Assembly (NCBI GenBank): GCA_031278535.1
Contig: JAITKH010000080.1
Span: 1 to 5,213, forward strand
From: Planctomycetota bacterium
GTDB lineage: Bacteria; Planctomycetota; SZUA-567
Length of the DNA stretch: 5,213 nt
Reading direction: 5' to 3'
Below are positions 1 to 5,213 of the stretch, piece after piece. The notes below the pieces were generated by a model that saw only the letters and a list, made by a program, of their open reading frames with translations, searched no databases and had not been told where the DNA came from. A program made the translations under genes and the position numbers. Numbering within the stretch: position 1 is the first letter of the stretch; the number at the start of each line of letters is the position of its first letter.

Positions 1-997
1 GGCCCGGAACCCGGAGAAGCTGCCATCGGTCCGCTGTCCGCAAGCGGACGGGATAAAATTCCGGATGCCGATCAGCCCAGCATTTTTTCGGATCGGCCTG
101 GAGCGACAGTCGCCCGTCCGTATCGAACGGCAGATCCTGTCGGGAGAAATCGTATTTCCGAATGAGGAAATCCGACTGGTACAACCGGTGTTCGCGCAGA
201 AGGATGTCGGGATCGCGTTTCGTCTCTCCCGGAATGCCCGGAAACCCGCTGCCCGCCTGGTAGGCGGAAAAATAAACCCGCTCCAGCCGTTGTTCCGCAT
301 AGAGTTCGTGTGTTCTCTCCAATATTTCCCGATCGGTTTCGCCGGCCGCTCCGACGATGAACTGGGTGGTCTGGCGTACCCGGCGACGACCTGGAAGGTT
401 TCGGATCATTGTGCTGATCAGCCGGATTTGGCGCATGATGTCCCGTTCCCAGTTTTTCTGTCTGGAAAGGGCGGCGCAATGGGCCGCCGAGGGAGTCTCG
501 ATGTTCAGGGACACGGCGCTCGCCAGGCTTACCGCTTCGGCGATGGCGGCGTCGCTCGCGCCTGGAATTACCTTGATGTGGATATAGCCCCGATAGCCGT
601 ATTTTCGGCGAAGGATGGCGGCCGCGCCGTTGAGGCGGGTCATGGCGTGATCCGGATCGCGGATGGCGCCCGAGGATACGAACAGTCCCAGCAAACGCAG
701 TCGGCGGCTGTACTCGAGGAACAGGCGGGCCAGTTCGTCGGCCCCGAGGGTGCAGCGCCTGACCCTGTCCAAGCCGGCCCGGAGGGGGCAGTAGCCGCAA
801 TCTCCGGAACAGGCCGAGGAAAGCAGGGTTTTCAGAACAATGCCCGTACCGCCCTTGGCCAGGCTTGCCGGATAGAGCCACGCCTGGTTCGCGGCGTCTC
901 GCCGGCGGTGTTCTTCAGGATTCCGCGTCCCGCAGGAACAGGCGAGATCGTATCGTCCCGCCTCGGCCAGAATTTCCAGCTTTTCCTGACTGTCCAT
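1..997 (-). CDS. Radical SAM protein, putative DNA modification/repair family (3' end outside window)
   Basis: The 332 visible codons begin at ATG 997 and run off the left edge without a stop. Residues 63-70 read CSGDCGYC, a CX3CX2C motif (C63, C67, C70) that binds the 4Fe-4S cluster used to cleave S-adenosylmethionine. Around it, the N-terminus MDSQEKLEILAEAGRYDLAC, FVSSGAIRDPDHAM (about 107-119), GYIHIKVIPGA (137-147) and VSLNIETPS (162-170) resemble a family annotated as putative DNA modification/repair radical SAM proteins. Some of its members sit beside a uracil-DNA-glycosylase-like gene. The visible end, HPEFYPVRLR followed by LLRVPG, looks like the start of the C-terminal helix-hairpin-helix expected in that family. 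Extra cysteines lie at C20, C22 and C82. The start has GGAGAGAGG 2 bp upstream (GGAG core 7 nt from ATG), and a sigma70-like promoter lies just upstream, so the gene is probably transcribed independently of the flagellar operon. Radical SAM membership is near certain. The substrate is unknown, and the DNA-repair role is a family annotation only. Confidence 0.9.
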   Translation of the reverse strand, partial: MDSQEKLEILAEAGRYDLACSCGTRNPEEHRRRDAANQAWLYPASLAKGGTGIVLKTLLSSACSGDCGYCPLRAGLDRVRRCTLGADELARLFLEYSRRLRLLGLFVSSGAIRDPDHAMTRLNGAAAILRRKYGYRGYIHIKVIPGASDAAIAEAVSLASAVSLNIETPSAAHCAALSRQKNWERDIMRQIRLISTMIRNLPGRRRVRQTTQFIVGAAGETDREILERTHELYAEQRLERVYFSAYQAGSGFPGIPGETKRDPDILLREHRLYQSDFLIRKYDFSRQDLPFDTDGRLSLQADPKKCWADRHPEFYPVRLRTADRWQLLRVPG

Positions 998-1031
998 GCC
1001 CTCTCTCCGCCGCGCCTCCCTCCACCTGGGC

Positions 1032-1060
1032 ATTATAGGGACGGCACGGATCAACCGCAA
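1032..1060 (-). promoter_or_regulatory. Sigma70-like promoter of the radical SAM gene
   Basis: On the minus strand a perfect TATAAT (1037-1032) lies 17 bp downstream of TTGCGG (1060-1055), which matches the first three bases of the -35 consensus. A start site about 7 nt past the -10 box would be near 1025. That gives a leader of roughly 28 nt holding the GGAGAGAGG ribosome site and then ATG 997. Spacing, placement and the perfect -10 box all agree, but the -35 is weak and no start site has been mapped. Confidence 0.6.
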
Positions 1061-1160
1061 CCGGAAATCCCGGGGCTTTCACGTCCCGCCATCCCTGCCC
1101 CCGCGCTGCCTGCGGACGGTCGGGACACCATCGCGGGCATACCCGGTTCGTGGCATGGAA

Positions 1161-1174
1161 ATGTCGCGCGACAT
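1161..1174. repeat. Perfect 14 bp palindrome ATGTCGCGCGACAT
   Basis: This sequence equals its own reverse complement. It lies in the non-coding gap, about 100 bp upstream of the -35 box of the radical SAM promoter. It could be a dimeric repressor or activator site, or simply a chance palindrome in GC-rich DNA. No second copy was noticed in the window. Confidence 0.4.
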
Positions 1175-1230
1175 GGCGAAGAAGACGGCGGCATTCTGGC
1201 CAACTGCCGCTTGAGGATGAGGGAAACGCC

Positions 1231-1290
1231 AAAAAAACGGATTGATGCGGTGCGCGATGCCGTCGTTGCGCGTACGCGTCCAACAGACGG
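1231..1290 (-). terminator. Probable stem-loop and T-tract ending the flagellar/HD operon
   Basis: Two bases after the HD gene stop codon, the minus strand can fold CCGTC (1290-1286), GTTG (1284-1281) and CGCG against CGCG, CAAC (1268-1265) and GACGG (1264-1260). This is an imperfect stem with a small bulge, centred on the palindrome CGCGTACGCG (1269-1278). A run of seven T follows at 1237-1231, but 22 nt after the stem, farther than in a canonical intrinsic terminator. A weaker ACGG/CCGT pairing (1263-1260 with 1239-1236) would abut the T-run. The position suits transcript termination or 3'-end protection; the exact mechanism is uncertain. Confidence 0.4.
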
Positions 1291-1292
1291 AA

Positions 1293-1865
1293 TCAGCCGT
1301 CCAGCCCTATCGCCGCCGCCGCCGGCAGCATGCCGGCCATGGTTTCGGCCATCAGGGCGTCCACCTCCATGTCCAGCATTTCGCAGCCCCTGAGAATGAC
1401 GTCGCGGTTGACGCCGGCGGCGAAACGCCTGTCGCGCCATTTCTTTTTCAGGGATTTCACCTCCAGATCCGCCAGCCGCCGCGAAGGTCGCATCAAGGCG
1501 GCGGCGGCAATCAGGCCGGTCAGCTCGTCAATGGCGTAAAGCGTCTTTTCCATGGGAAGGTCGGGCGTAACCTCGTTCACCAGGCCATAGCCGTGGCTGA
1601 CGACGGCCCGGATGACGCCCGCATCGTATCCGGCGTCGGCGAGCAGTTCCGGCGCCTTGGCGCAATGCCGCTCCGGATACGACTCGAAATCAACGTCGTG
1701 CAGCAGGCCGACAACGCCCCAATAGTCCGGGTCCTCATTGTTCCGGATGGCAAAATGCCGCATCGCCGCCTCGACAGCCAAGGCATGCCGCAACAACGCC
1801 TCGGATTTGTTGTGTCGCTTGAATACCGCCAGTGCGTATTGCCGATCGCGCGGGTCAGCCGCCAT
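1293..1865 (-). CDS. HD-domain phosphohydrolase-like protein
   Basis: This 190-residue protein fits a small HD-superfamily hydrolase, metal-dependent enzymes that usually act on phosphate esters of nucleotides. The metal-binding pattern is visible: H27 in LLRHALAVEAAMRHFA, H56-D57 in GVVGLLHDVDFE, H91 in VVSHGYG, and D113 in LYAIDELTGLIAA. It is not an HD-GYP cyclic-di-GMP phosphodiesterase, because the GYP signature is absent. The C-terminus (about 130-178) is helical and charged. ATG 1865 was chosen because GGGAGG lies 10 nt upstream and the protein then starts shortly before the first helix. A GTG at 1895 would add ten residues and overlap the flgN stop as GTGA, but its GGAG is only 3 nt away. 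The gene follows flgN closely and is probably co-transcribed with it. A predicted soluble cytoplasmic enzyme of unknown substrate. A flagellar role is suggested only by position. Confidence 0.88.
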   Translation of the reverse strand: MAADPRDRQYALAVFKRHNKSEALLRHALAVEAAMRHFAIRNNEDPDYWGVVGLLHDVDFESYPERHCAKAPELLADAGYDAGVIRAVVSHGYGLVNEVTPDLPMEKTLYAIDELTGLIAAAALMRPSRRLADLEVKSLKKKWRDRRFAAGVNRDVILRGCEMLDMEVDALMAETMAGMLPAAAAIGLDG

Positions 1866-1875
1866 GTCCGTTCGT

Positions 1876-1881
1876 CCTCCC
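1876..1881 (-). promoter_or_regulatory. Ribosome binding site deciding the HD gene start
   Basis: GGGAGG on the minus strand lies 10 nt before ATG 1865. It falls inside the frame of the alternative GTG 1895 start, so the longer form would have to translate through it. This is the main reason for preferring the shorter protein. Confidence 0.6.
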
Positions 1882-1891
1882 TCTTTCTCTC

Positions 1892-2410
1892 TCACGCGCT
1901 CCGATCAATGATGGCGGGGCCGTTTCCAATTCGCCCGCCATTGCGCCCGTAAGTGGAATCGGCGCCCGCCGACTCCACGATGCCGCGAAAGAAGGCTTCG
2001 ACATGGGCGAGGCTGGCCTTGAGCAATTCGGCATTGTGGCGGCTCTTCATTTGTACCGCTTCAACCGCCTCCAGCAATTCGGCCCGTACGGCGCCCATTT
2101 TTCCGCGTTCGGGTTCGGGGAAGACGCGAATGATTTCCTCCAGCCGCTCGACCGAATTGTCCAGCCCCAGTCCGGATTTCAGGAGCGGCATGACGGCTCG
2201 CCGTTTCCTTTCCTCGTCCCCGATCATGGTTACCAGCCGTTTTTCCGCTGTCACCGTTTTTTCCATTTTTTCCAGATCGCCCTTGAGGATGCTTTCCCGC
2301 TTGTCCCCGGCAAGAACGATGAGTTCCCGATGCAGCCCGATCTCGCGGACGAGGATGGCCTCCAGCATCCCGATGACGCGCTTGAGCGCAGCTTCGGCCT
2401 GTTTATCCAT
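1892..2410 (-). CDS. flgN: FlgN-family flagellar secretion chaperone
   Basis: This 172-residue, mostly helical, charged protein has a long coiled-coil-like N-terminal region (about 1-75, with repeating L/I/V and E/K/R). The C-terminal tail contains STYGRNGGR (about 152-160) and ends IIDRSA, resembling the usual FlgN-family ending (YG..G....... DR.A). FlgN-family proteins bind the C-terminal ends of the hook-filament junction proteins FlgK and FlgL in the cytoplasm and deliver them to the flagellar export gate. ATG 2410 was chosen because GAAAGG lies 8 nt upstream, with the start inside the end of flgJ (8 bp overlap), suggesting translational coupling. An in-frame GTG/ATG extension would run 48 bp further into flgJ and adds a non-family N-terminus. 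The family is low in sequence identity, so the call rests on helical pattern, tail motif, length and operon position. Confidence 0.82.
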   Translation of the reverse strand: MDKQAEAALKRVIGMLEAILVREIGLHRELIVLAGDKRESILKGDLEKMEKTVTAEKRLVTMIGDEERKRRAVMPLLKSGLGLDNSVERLEEIIRVFPEPERGKMGAVRAELLEAVEAVQMKSRHNAELLKASLAHVEAFFRGIVESAGADSTYGRNGGRIGNGPAIIDRSA

Positions 2411-2870
2411 GATTTTGCCTTTCGCGTTTCCGTCGCGCGTCCCGGGGGACGGGCTCAATCTCCGCCGGCGTTTCCGGGGATCCCGGGGCGGCCGCGGTCC
2501 GGCTGTCGCTCAGGAGCGACTGGTACACCAATTCGGTGAGTCCGTAGCCGCTGCCGCGCGCCAGGGTTTTCGCCTGCTCGCCATCCAGCATCTCCCGGAA
2601 GAACTTCTCGCCGTTGTCGCCATGCATGGCCGGGTTTTCCTGCACCGTGGCCCGCATGGATTTCATCACTTGGTTCATGAAGACGGACACGAACTCCTCG
2701 GCCACCTTGCGGACTTTGGCATCCGCCTTCCCCGAATTGCCGGCCGCCCGGCCTTCCTGGATGGCCCTGGCCCGTTCCCGCATCCGCTCTTCCCGGGTCT
2801 TCCCCAGGGCCGCGCCCATGGCTCCCAGATCCGTTCCTCCCAGGCGATAGCTGTCAATGGCGGCAATCAT
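2403..2870 (-). CDS. flgJ: FlgJ-type rod-binding protein, single domain
   Basis: This 155-residue protein contains the rod-binding domain found at the N-terminus of enterobacterial FlgJ, roughly residues 52-121. Its diagnostic run is KVAEEFVSVFMNQVMKSMR (55-73), then GEKFFREMLDGEQAK (87-101) and GYGLTELVYQSLL (108-120). The C-terminal muramidase domain of the enterobacterial protein is absent; what follows is a short P/E/R-rich tail. It therefore probably scaffolds or caps the growing rod in the periplasm, with peptidoglycan opening left to a separate enzyme. No signal peptide is evident, as expected for a protein exported by the flagellar system. ATG 2870 is favoured by GGAGG 7 nt upstream. 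The same frame stays open far into flgI without family similarity, so longer starts are rejected. It begins 14 bp after the flgI stop and overlaps flgN by 8 bp. Confidence 0.9.
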   Translation of the reverse strand: MIAAIDSYRLGGTDLGAMGAALGKTREERMRERARAIQEGRAAGNSGKADAKVRKVAEEFVSVFMNQVMKSMRATVQENPAMHGDNGEKFFREMLDGEQAKTLARGSGYGLTELVYQSLLSDSRTAAAPGSPETPAEIEPVPRDARRKRERQNHG

Positions 2871-2877
2871 GCCCGTT

Positions 2878-2882
2878 CCTCC
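2878..2882 (-). promoter_or_regulatory. Ribosome binding site deciding the flgJ start
   Basis: GGAGG on the minus strand sits 7 nt before ATG 2870, in the 14 bp gap after the flgI stop. The flgJ frame stays open a further 550 bp upstream through flgI, so this site is what separates the true start from the antisense-style extension. Confidence 0.75.
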
Positions 2883-2884
2883 AC

Positions 2885-3994
2885 CTATTGGTTGACGATC
2901 TCGGCCCGGAGAGCCCCGGCCGCCTGCAATTCCTCGAAAACGGTGATCACCTGCTCGGTGTTCATGCCCATGGCGTTCATGGTGTCGATAAGGCCCTGGA
3001 GATCCGCGTAGGTGCCGGGGCCGTCGATCTCGACGACGCTCCTCGGGGTGGCGTCGTCCAGGGTATAGGCGGCCGGCTCTTCCGGCGTCTCCGGCCGAAT
3101 GGTGACGGTCTTGTCCTGGATGCTGATGGTGGCGTTGTTCACTTGCACGTCGCCGGTCACGACAATCGAATTCCTGCCCCGATTCACCACAATCATGGCC
3201 GGCCGATCCACCGACACCGGAACTTCCATGATGTTGCTGATGTACCTGGCCGCGGTTGTCCGGAACTGCCCGGGAATGACAACCACCACCTGTCCCGCGT
3301 CCTTGGCGAAAGCCACCGGCCTCGGCGCCTCCGCCTCGGCGAACATCGTGGCCTCCTGGAGATAGGGATTCAGGGCCGGCGACTGGTTGATCTGCCTGGC
3401 GATGCCGGCCGCGTCGGCCCAATTGGCCCGTTTCAGATTCAGGCGTATCCAGCCCTTTTCATTCATCACCCGGCCGAAGGGGTAGGGCACCATGAGCGTG
3501 GCGCCGCTGTTCTGGCCGTCATGGATCCTGCCCCGGGTGAGGATGGCGCCGCTAACCTTGACCTGGCCCGTGACCTTGGCCATGACTTCCCGCTCGCCGT
3601 TATAAAGATCGCAGCTAAGAAGCTCCCCGCCGGCCAGGCTCTTGGCTCCGTTGGTGGAGGTGACGCTGACGGGAAAGCGCTGGCCGGGACGCAGGAAAGG
3701 CGGGACTTCGGCCGTGACCTGCACCAGCGCGATGTTTCCGGTGGCGAGGCTCGCCTGATCGAAATCGAAATTGATGTTTCGCATATACTGCCGGAGGAGA
3801 TCCTGGGCCGCCGCCTTGCTGTCGCCGGTGTTGGCCAGGCCGGTGACGATGCCGGTGCCGTGCAGGGCGATCGGCGGCGCGCCGTGGATGTCGACCAAAT
3901 CGCGTATCGTCCCGGCCTCCGCGCCGCCGATCGCGAGGGTTCCAAGAATGGCGAGCGCCAAGGCAATCCATTCCCTTCCCCGGGTCCGCATCAT
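2885..3994 (-). CDS. flgI: Flagellar P-ring protein FlgI
   Basis: FlgI forms the ring that sits in the peptidoglycan layer around the distal rod. The 369-residue length is typical. A Sec signal peptide occupies about 1-27, with a likely cut after AEA and a mature start at GTIRDLVDIHG. Recognisable blocks follow: GTGIVTGLANTGDS near residue 46, VTAEVPPFLRPGQRFPVSVT (about 93-112), AKSLAGGELL, RVMNEKGWIRL and RYISNIMEVPVSVDRPAMIV. Near the end are RNSIVVTGDVQV and EELQAAGALRAEIV, where other FlgI proteins end similarly. Only one cysteine is seen (in LLSCDLYN), so the intramolecular disulfide known from E. coli FlgI cannot form. The start at 3994 has GGAGG 9 nt upstream; a second ATG directly follows. 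It lies 92 bp after flgH, in line with flgA (its chaperone) and flgH (its outer-ring partner). Confidence 0.97.
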   Translation of the reverse strand: MMRTRGREWIALALAILGTLAIGGAEAGTIRDLVDIHGAPPIALHGTGIVTGLANTGDSKAAAQDLLRQYMRNINFDFDQASLATGNIALVQVTAEVPPFLRPGQRFPVSVTSTNGAKSLAGGELLSCDLYNGEREVMAKVTGQVKVSGAILTRGRIHDGQNSGATLMVPYPFGRVMNEKGWIRLNLKRANWADAAGIARQINQSPALNPYLQEATMFAEAEAPRPVAFAKDAGQVVVVIPGQFRTTAARYISNIMEVPVSVDRPAMIVVNRGRNSIVVTGDVQVNNATISIQDKTVTIRPETPEEPAAYTLDDATPRSVVEIDGPGTYADLQGLIDTMNAMGMNTEQVITVFEELQAAGALRAEIVNQ

Positions 3995-4038
3995 TTTTCT
4001 GTTCCTCCGTCAACCCGTTCCGAATGACATTATCGGAC

Positions 4039-4052
4039 TTCCGGCGCCGGAA
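4039..4052 (-). repeat. Perfect 14 bp palindrome TTCCGGCGCCGGAA in the flgH-flgI gap
   Basis: This is the only sizeable gap in the ring operon (3995-4086). The sequence is fully self-complementary and would form a short strong stem in the mRNA. No T-run follows, so it is not an intrinsic terminator. Just downstream on the minus strand is a weaker inverted repeat, TCCGA with TCGGA (4037-4033 and 4023-4019), separated by 9 nt. It may adjust relative FlgH and FlgI levels through mRNA processing or stability, but that is inference. Confidence 0.45.
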
Positions 4053-4086
4053 CTTCAGGCAAATTCGCCGTTCGGGCGGTTTCGCG

Positions 4087-4869
4087 TCAGAACGGATTGA
4101 GGAAATCGATCAGCTTCGCCCCCCAGCCGCGCTTGTCCATCCGGGTCATCGGTCCCTTGCCCGTGTACACTACGGACATGTCCATGAGCTTTTCGGCCTT
4201 TATGGCGCTGTTCACGTCCATGAACTCGGGATTGACGATGCCGGTGACCTTGACTGTCTGCTCTTCGCCGTTCACGTTCACCTTCTTCCGCGCCTCGATC
4301 ACCAGGTAGCCGTTCTGCTGCACTTCGATTACCTCGCCGGTGAGGGTGGTGACGAAGGATTGGGAACGCTCGACCGTGGAGTCGGAAGAATGGGTGCGGG
4401 CGTTGCTGTAGGATATCGTCGGGCTTTTGCCGCCGGCGGCGGCGCCGCGCTGGGTGGTTCCGATGCTTCCGGACAGTTTCGGGGTCAGCCAGCTGTTCAG
4501 GGTCATGTCGTTCGAACTGTCGCGGGAGAGATCGTTGGCGCTCGCCAGTTCGCTGGTGGTGGTTTCGGCCACGATGATGGTAACGCTGTCGTGGATGCGC
4601 GCCGCCTTCTGGCGGTGATAGAGGGATCGGTTGCCGGTCACCCGCCGCAGGCGCGCGGCCATGATGTGATCGTCGTCCGACATGACGTCGTATTCAGCCT
4701 CCTCCTCCTCGGTAAGGGTCCAGGGATCGTTTGCCCAGGGTTGATATTCGCCTCCCCGGGCGCGGACGGCCGCCAGGACAAAAAAGAAGAGGGAACCGGC
4801 CATGAGGAGCAGGCAGCGCCTCAGCATTTCGCGTTCCCGTATGGTCATGGCTTTACGGTTGGTGCGCAT
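4087..4869 (-). CDS. flgH: Flagellar L-ring protein FlgH (no lipobox cysteine)
   Basis: FlgH forms the outer-membrane ring through which the rod passes. Family landmarks are clear in this 260-residue protein: NRSLYHRQKAARIHDSVTII (80-99), VAETTTSELASAND, a middle part rich in Ser/Thr/Gly/Ala, and SFVTTLTGEVIEVQQNGYLV (171-190). It ends with IEARKKVNVNGEEQTVKVTG (191-210), YTGKGP and WGAKLIDFLNPF, the typical FlgH ending. Residues 16-37 form a basic plus hydrophobic Sec signal, likely cut around VRA37. The usual lipobox (L-A/S-G/A-C) is missing: the only cysteine is C19, before the hydrophobic core, so the mature protein is probably not lipidated. An acidic stretch (EEEE 54-57, DDD 65-67) follows the signal. 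ATG 4869 has AAAGG 7 nt upstream; internal ATGs 7 and 14 codons later lack a ribosome site. It is 30 bp after flgA. Confidence 0.95.
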   Translation of the reverse strand: MRTNRKAMTIREREMLRRCLLLMAGSLFFFVLAAVRARGGEYQPWANDPWTLTEEEEAEYDVMSDDDHIMAARLRRVTGNRSLYHRQKAARIHDSVTIIVAETTTSELASANDLSRDSSNDMTLNSWLTPKLSGSIGTTQRGAAAGGKSPTISYSNARTHSSDSTVERSQSFVTTLTGEVIEVQQNGYLVIEARKKVNVNGEEQTVKVTGIVNPEFMDVNSAIKAEKLMDMSVVYTGKGPMTRMDKRGWGAKLIDFLNPF

Positions 4870-4899
4870 CGCGAATCCTTTCCTTTGCAGACTCCCGGT

Positions 4900-5213
4900 T
4901 CATTTTTGCCCGGGGAGGACCGAAACCACTCCCCGATCGGTGATTCTCGCCTGGTATTTCACTTTCGTGCCCGCATCCTCGACTGTCACGACGTCTCCCA
5001 CCATGCCGCCGGACAGGGCTTTTCCCCTGCCTCTGACTTCCCATGCCCGATTGCGCGTGACACTTTGCACCGTTTCGCCCCGCTTCACCGCCTGAGCGGG
5101 AACGGCGTCGCCGGCAAGAACGGGTTCGCCGGAAACGAGATTGCGGGAAAGCTCCCGCCCGGCCGCCGTCTCGGGCCGGGGAGGAAGATACGCCTTCCCC
5201 GATTCCATGGGAA
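4900..5213 (-). CDS. flgA: Flagellar basal-body P-ring formation protein FlgA (5' end outside window)
   Basis: Only the C-terminal 103 or so residues lie in the window, and the frame is open to the right edge. ATG 5208 is an internal methionine rather than a believable start. The fragment matches the FlgA SAF-like C-terminal domain: LSRNLVSGEPVLAGD, then VKRGETVQSVTRN, then GKALSGGMVGDVVTVED and TKVKYQARITDRGVVSVLP. FlgA is a periplasmic chaperone that binds FlgI and assists P-ring polymerisation. Its stop lies 30 bp before flgH, and both FlgH and FlgI follow, which supports the call. The signal peptide and N-terminal half should lie beyond position 5213. Confidence 0.92.
   Translation of the reverse strand, partial: PMESGKAYLPPRPETAAGRELSRNLVSGEPVLAGDAVPAQAVKRGETVQSVTRNRAWEVRGRGKALSGGMVGDVVTVEDAGTKVKYQARITDRGVVSVLPGQK

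Larger units (their letters stand above)
998..1292. other. Non-coding gap between the HD gene and the radical SAM gene
   Basis: These 295 bp hold no convincing gene. Frames crossing the gap overlap real genes antisense or out of frame, and their products are arginine/proline-rich with no recognisable domain. The gap holds the terminator-like hairpin at its right end, the 14 bp palindrome in the middle, and the promoter and ribosome site of the radical SAM gene at its left end. A GTCCCG/CGGGAC inverted repeat (1083-1088 and 1121-1126) is also present, with a 32 nt spacer and no evident role. Confidence 0.7.

Noticed and set aside
72..881. Minus-strand open frame of 269 codons
   Set aside because: It is in a different frame from the radical SAM gene, is arginine-rich and lacks any motif. 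The true frame has a start with ribosome site and promoter at 997.
1231..1237. A7 run as a plus-strand signal
   Set aside because: No plus-strand gene exists to terminate or start here. The tract makes sense only as T7 on the minus strand.
915..1283. Minus-strand frame of 122 codons across the intergenic gap
   Set aside because: It overlaps the radical SAM start and promoter and gives a low-complexity product, with no ribosome site recognised.
65..1393. Large plus-strand open frame of 442 codons
   Set aside because: It is antisense to the radical SAM gene and crosses the non-coding gap and part of the HD gene. The product is low-complexity, rich in R, P, G and A, with no domain. The opposite strand carries a clear CX3CX2C protein.
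1865..1895. GTG start of the HD gene with a GTGA overlap of the flgN stop
   Set aside because: Possible, but its GGAG is only 3 nt away, while GGGAGG sits 10 nt before ATG 1865. It is kept as an alternative only.
2403..3422. Extended flgJ beginning inside flgI
   Set aside because: The first 184 residues are antisense-like, Gly/Arg-rich and overlap flgI. The rod-binding similarity and the GGAGG site place the start at 2870.
2888..4027. Plus-strand open frame of 379 codons
   Set aside because: It mirrors flgI almost exactly, a standard result of GC-rich codon bias. The product is rich in H, G, R and D with no recognisable fold.

Overview
The window is GC-rich (judged by eye, not counted). All convincing genes lie on the minus strand, so transcription runs from high to low coordinates. 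L-ring and P-ring flagellar genes imply a diderm (Gram-negative-type) bacterium with a periplasmic rod and outer-membrane bushing. I cannot place the phylum. A single-domain FlgJ, and an FlgH with no lipobox cysteine, argue against a typical enterobacterial gammaproteobacterium.

Right to middle (5213 down to 1892) is a tight flagellar rod/ring operon. In transcription order it holds flgA (5' end outside the window, P-ring chaperone), flgH (L-ring), flgI (P-ring), a short flgJ-type rod-binding protein and a FlgN-type secretion chaperone. Gaps are 30, 92 and 14 bp, followed by an 8 bp overlap. The largest gap (flgH-flgI) carries a perfect 14 bp palindrome. The order is the one expected for building the P/L ring after rod assembly: FlgA chaperones FlgI, FlgH caps the outer membrane, and the FlgJ-type protein helps the rod. 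FlgN would normally serve the hook-junction proteins FlgK and FlgL. Neither flgM nor flgK/flgL is present where they often sit.

Immediately after flgN is an HD-domain phosphohydrolase-like gene (1865 to 1293). Its coding region starts 26 bp after flgN, or overlaps it by 4 bp if a GTG start is used. It probably ends the transcription unit, because an imperfect stem-loop follows its stop codon, with a T-tract a little further on.

Left (1292 to 1): a 295 bp non-coding gap contains the putative terminator, a perfect 14 bp palindrome and a good sigma70-like promoter for the last gene. That gene is a radical SAM protein of the type annotated elsewhere as putative DNA modification/repair. It runs off the left edge just where a C-terminal helix-hairpin-helix would begin. 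The large plus-strand open frames are antisense shadows produced by GC-rich codon usage. I found no mobile element, CRISPR array, tRNA or rRNA, and no clear evidence of a wholly new system. The most unusual items are the FlgH without a lipid anchor and the HD gene attached to the ring operon.
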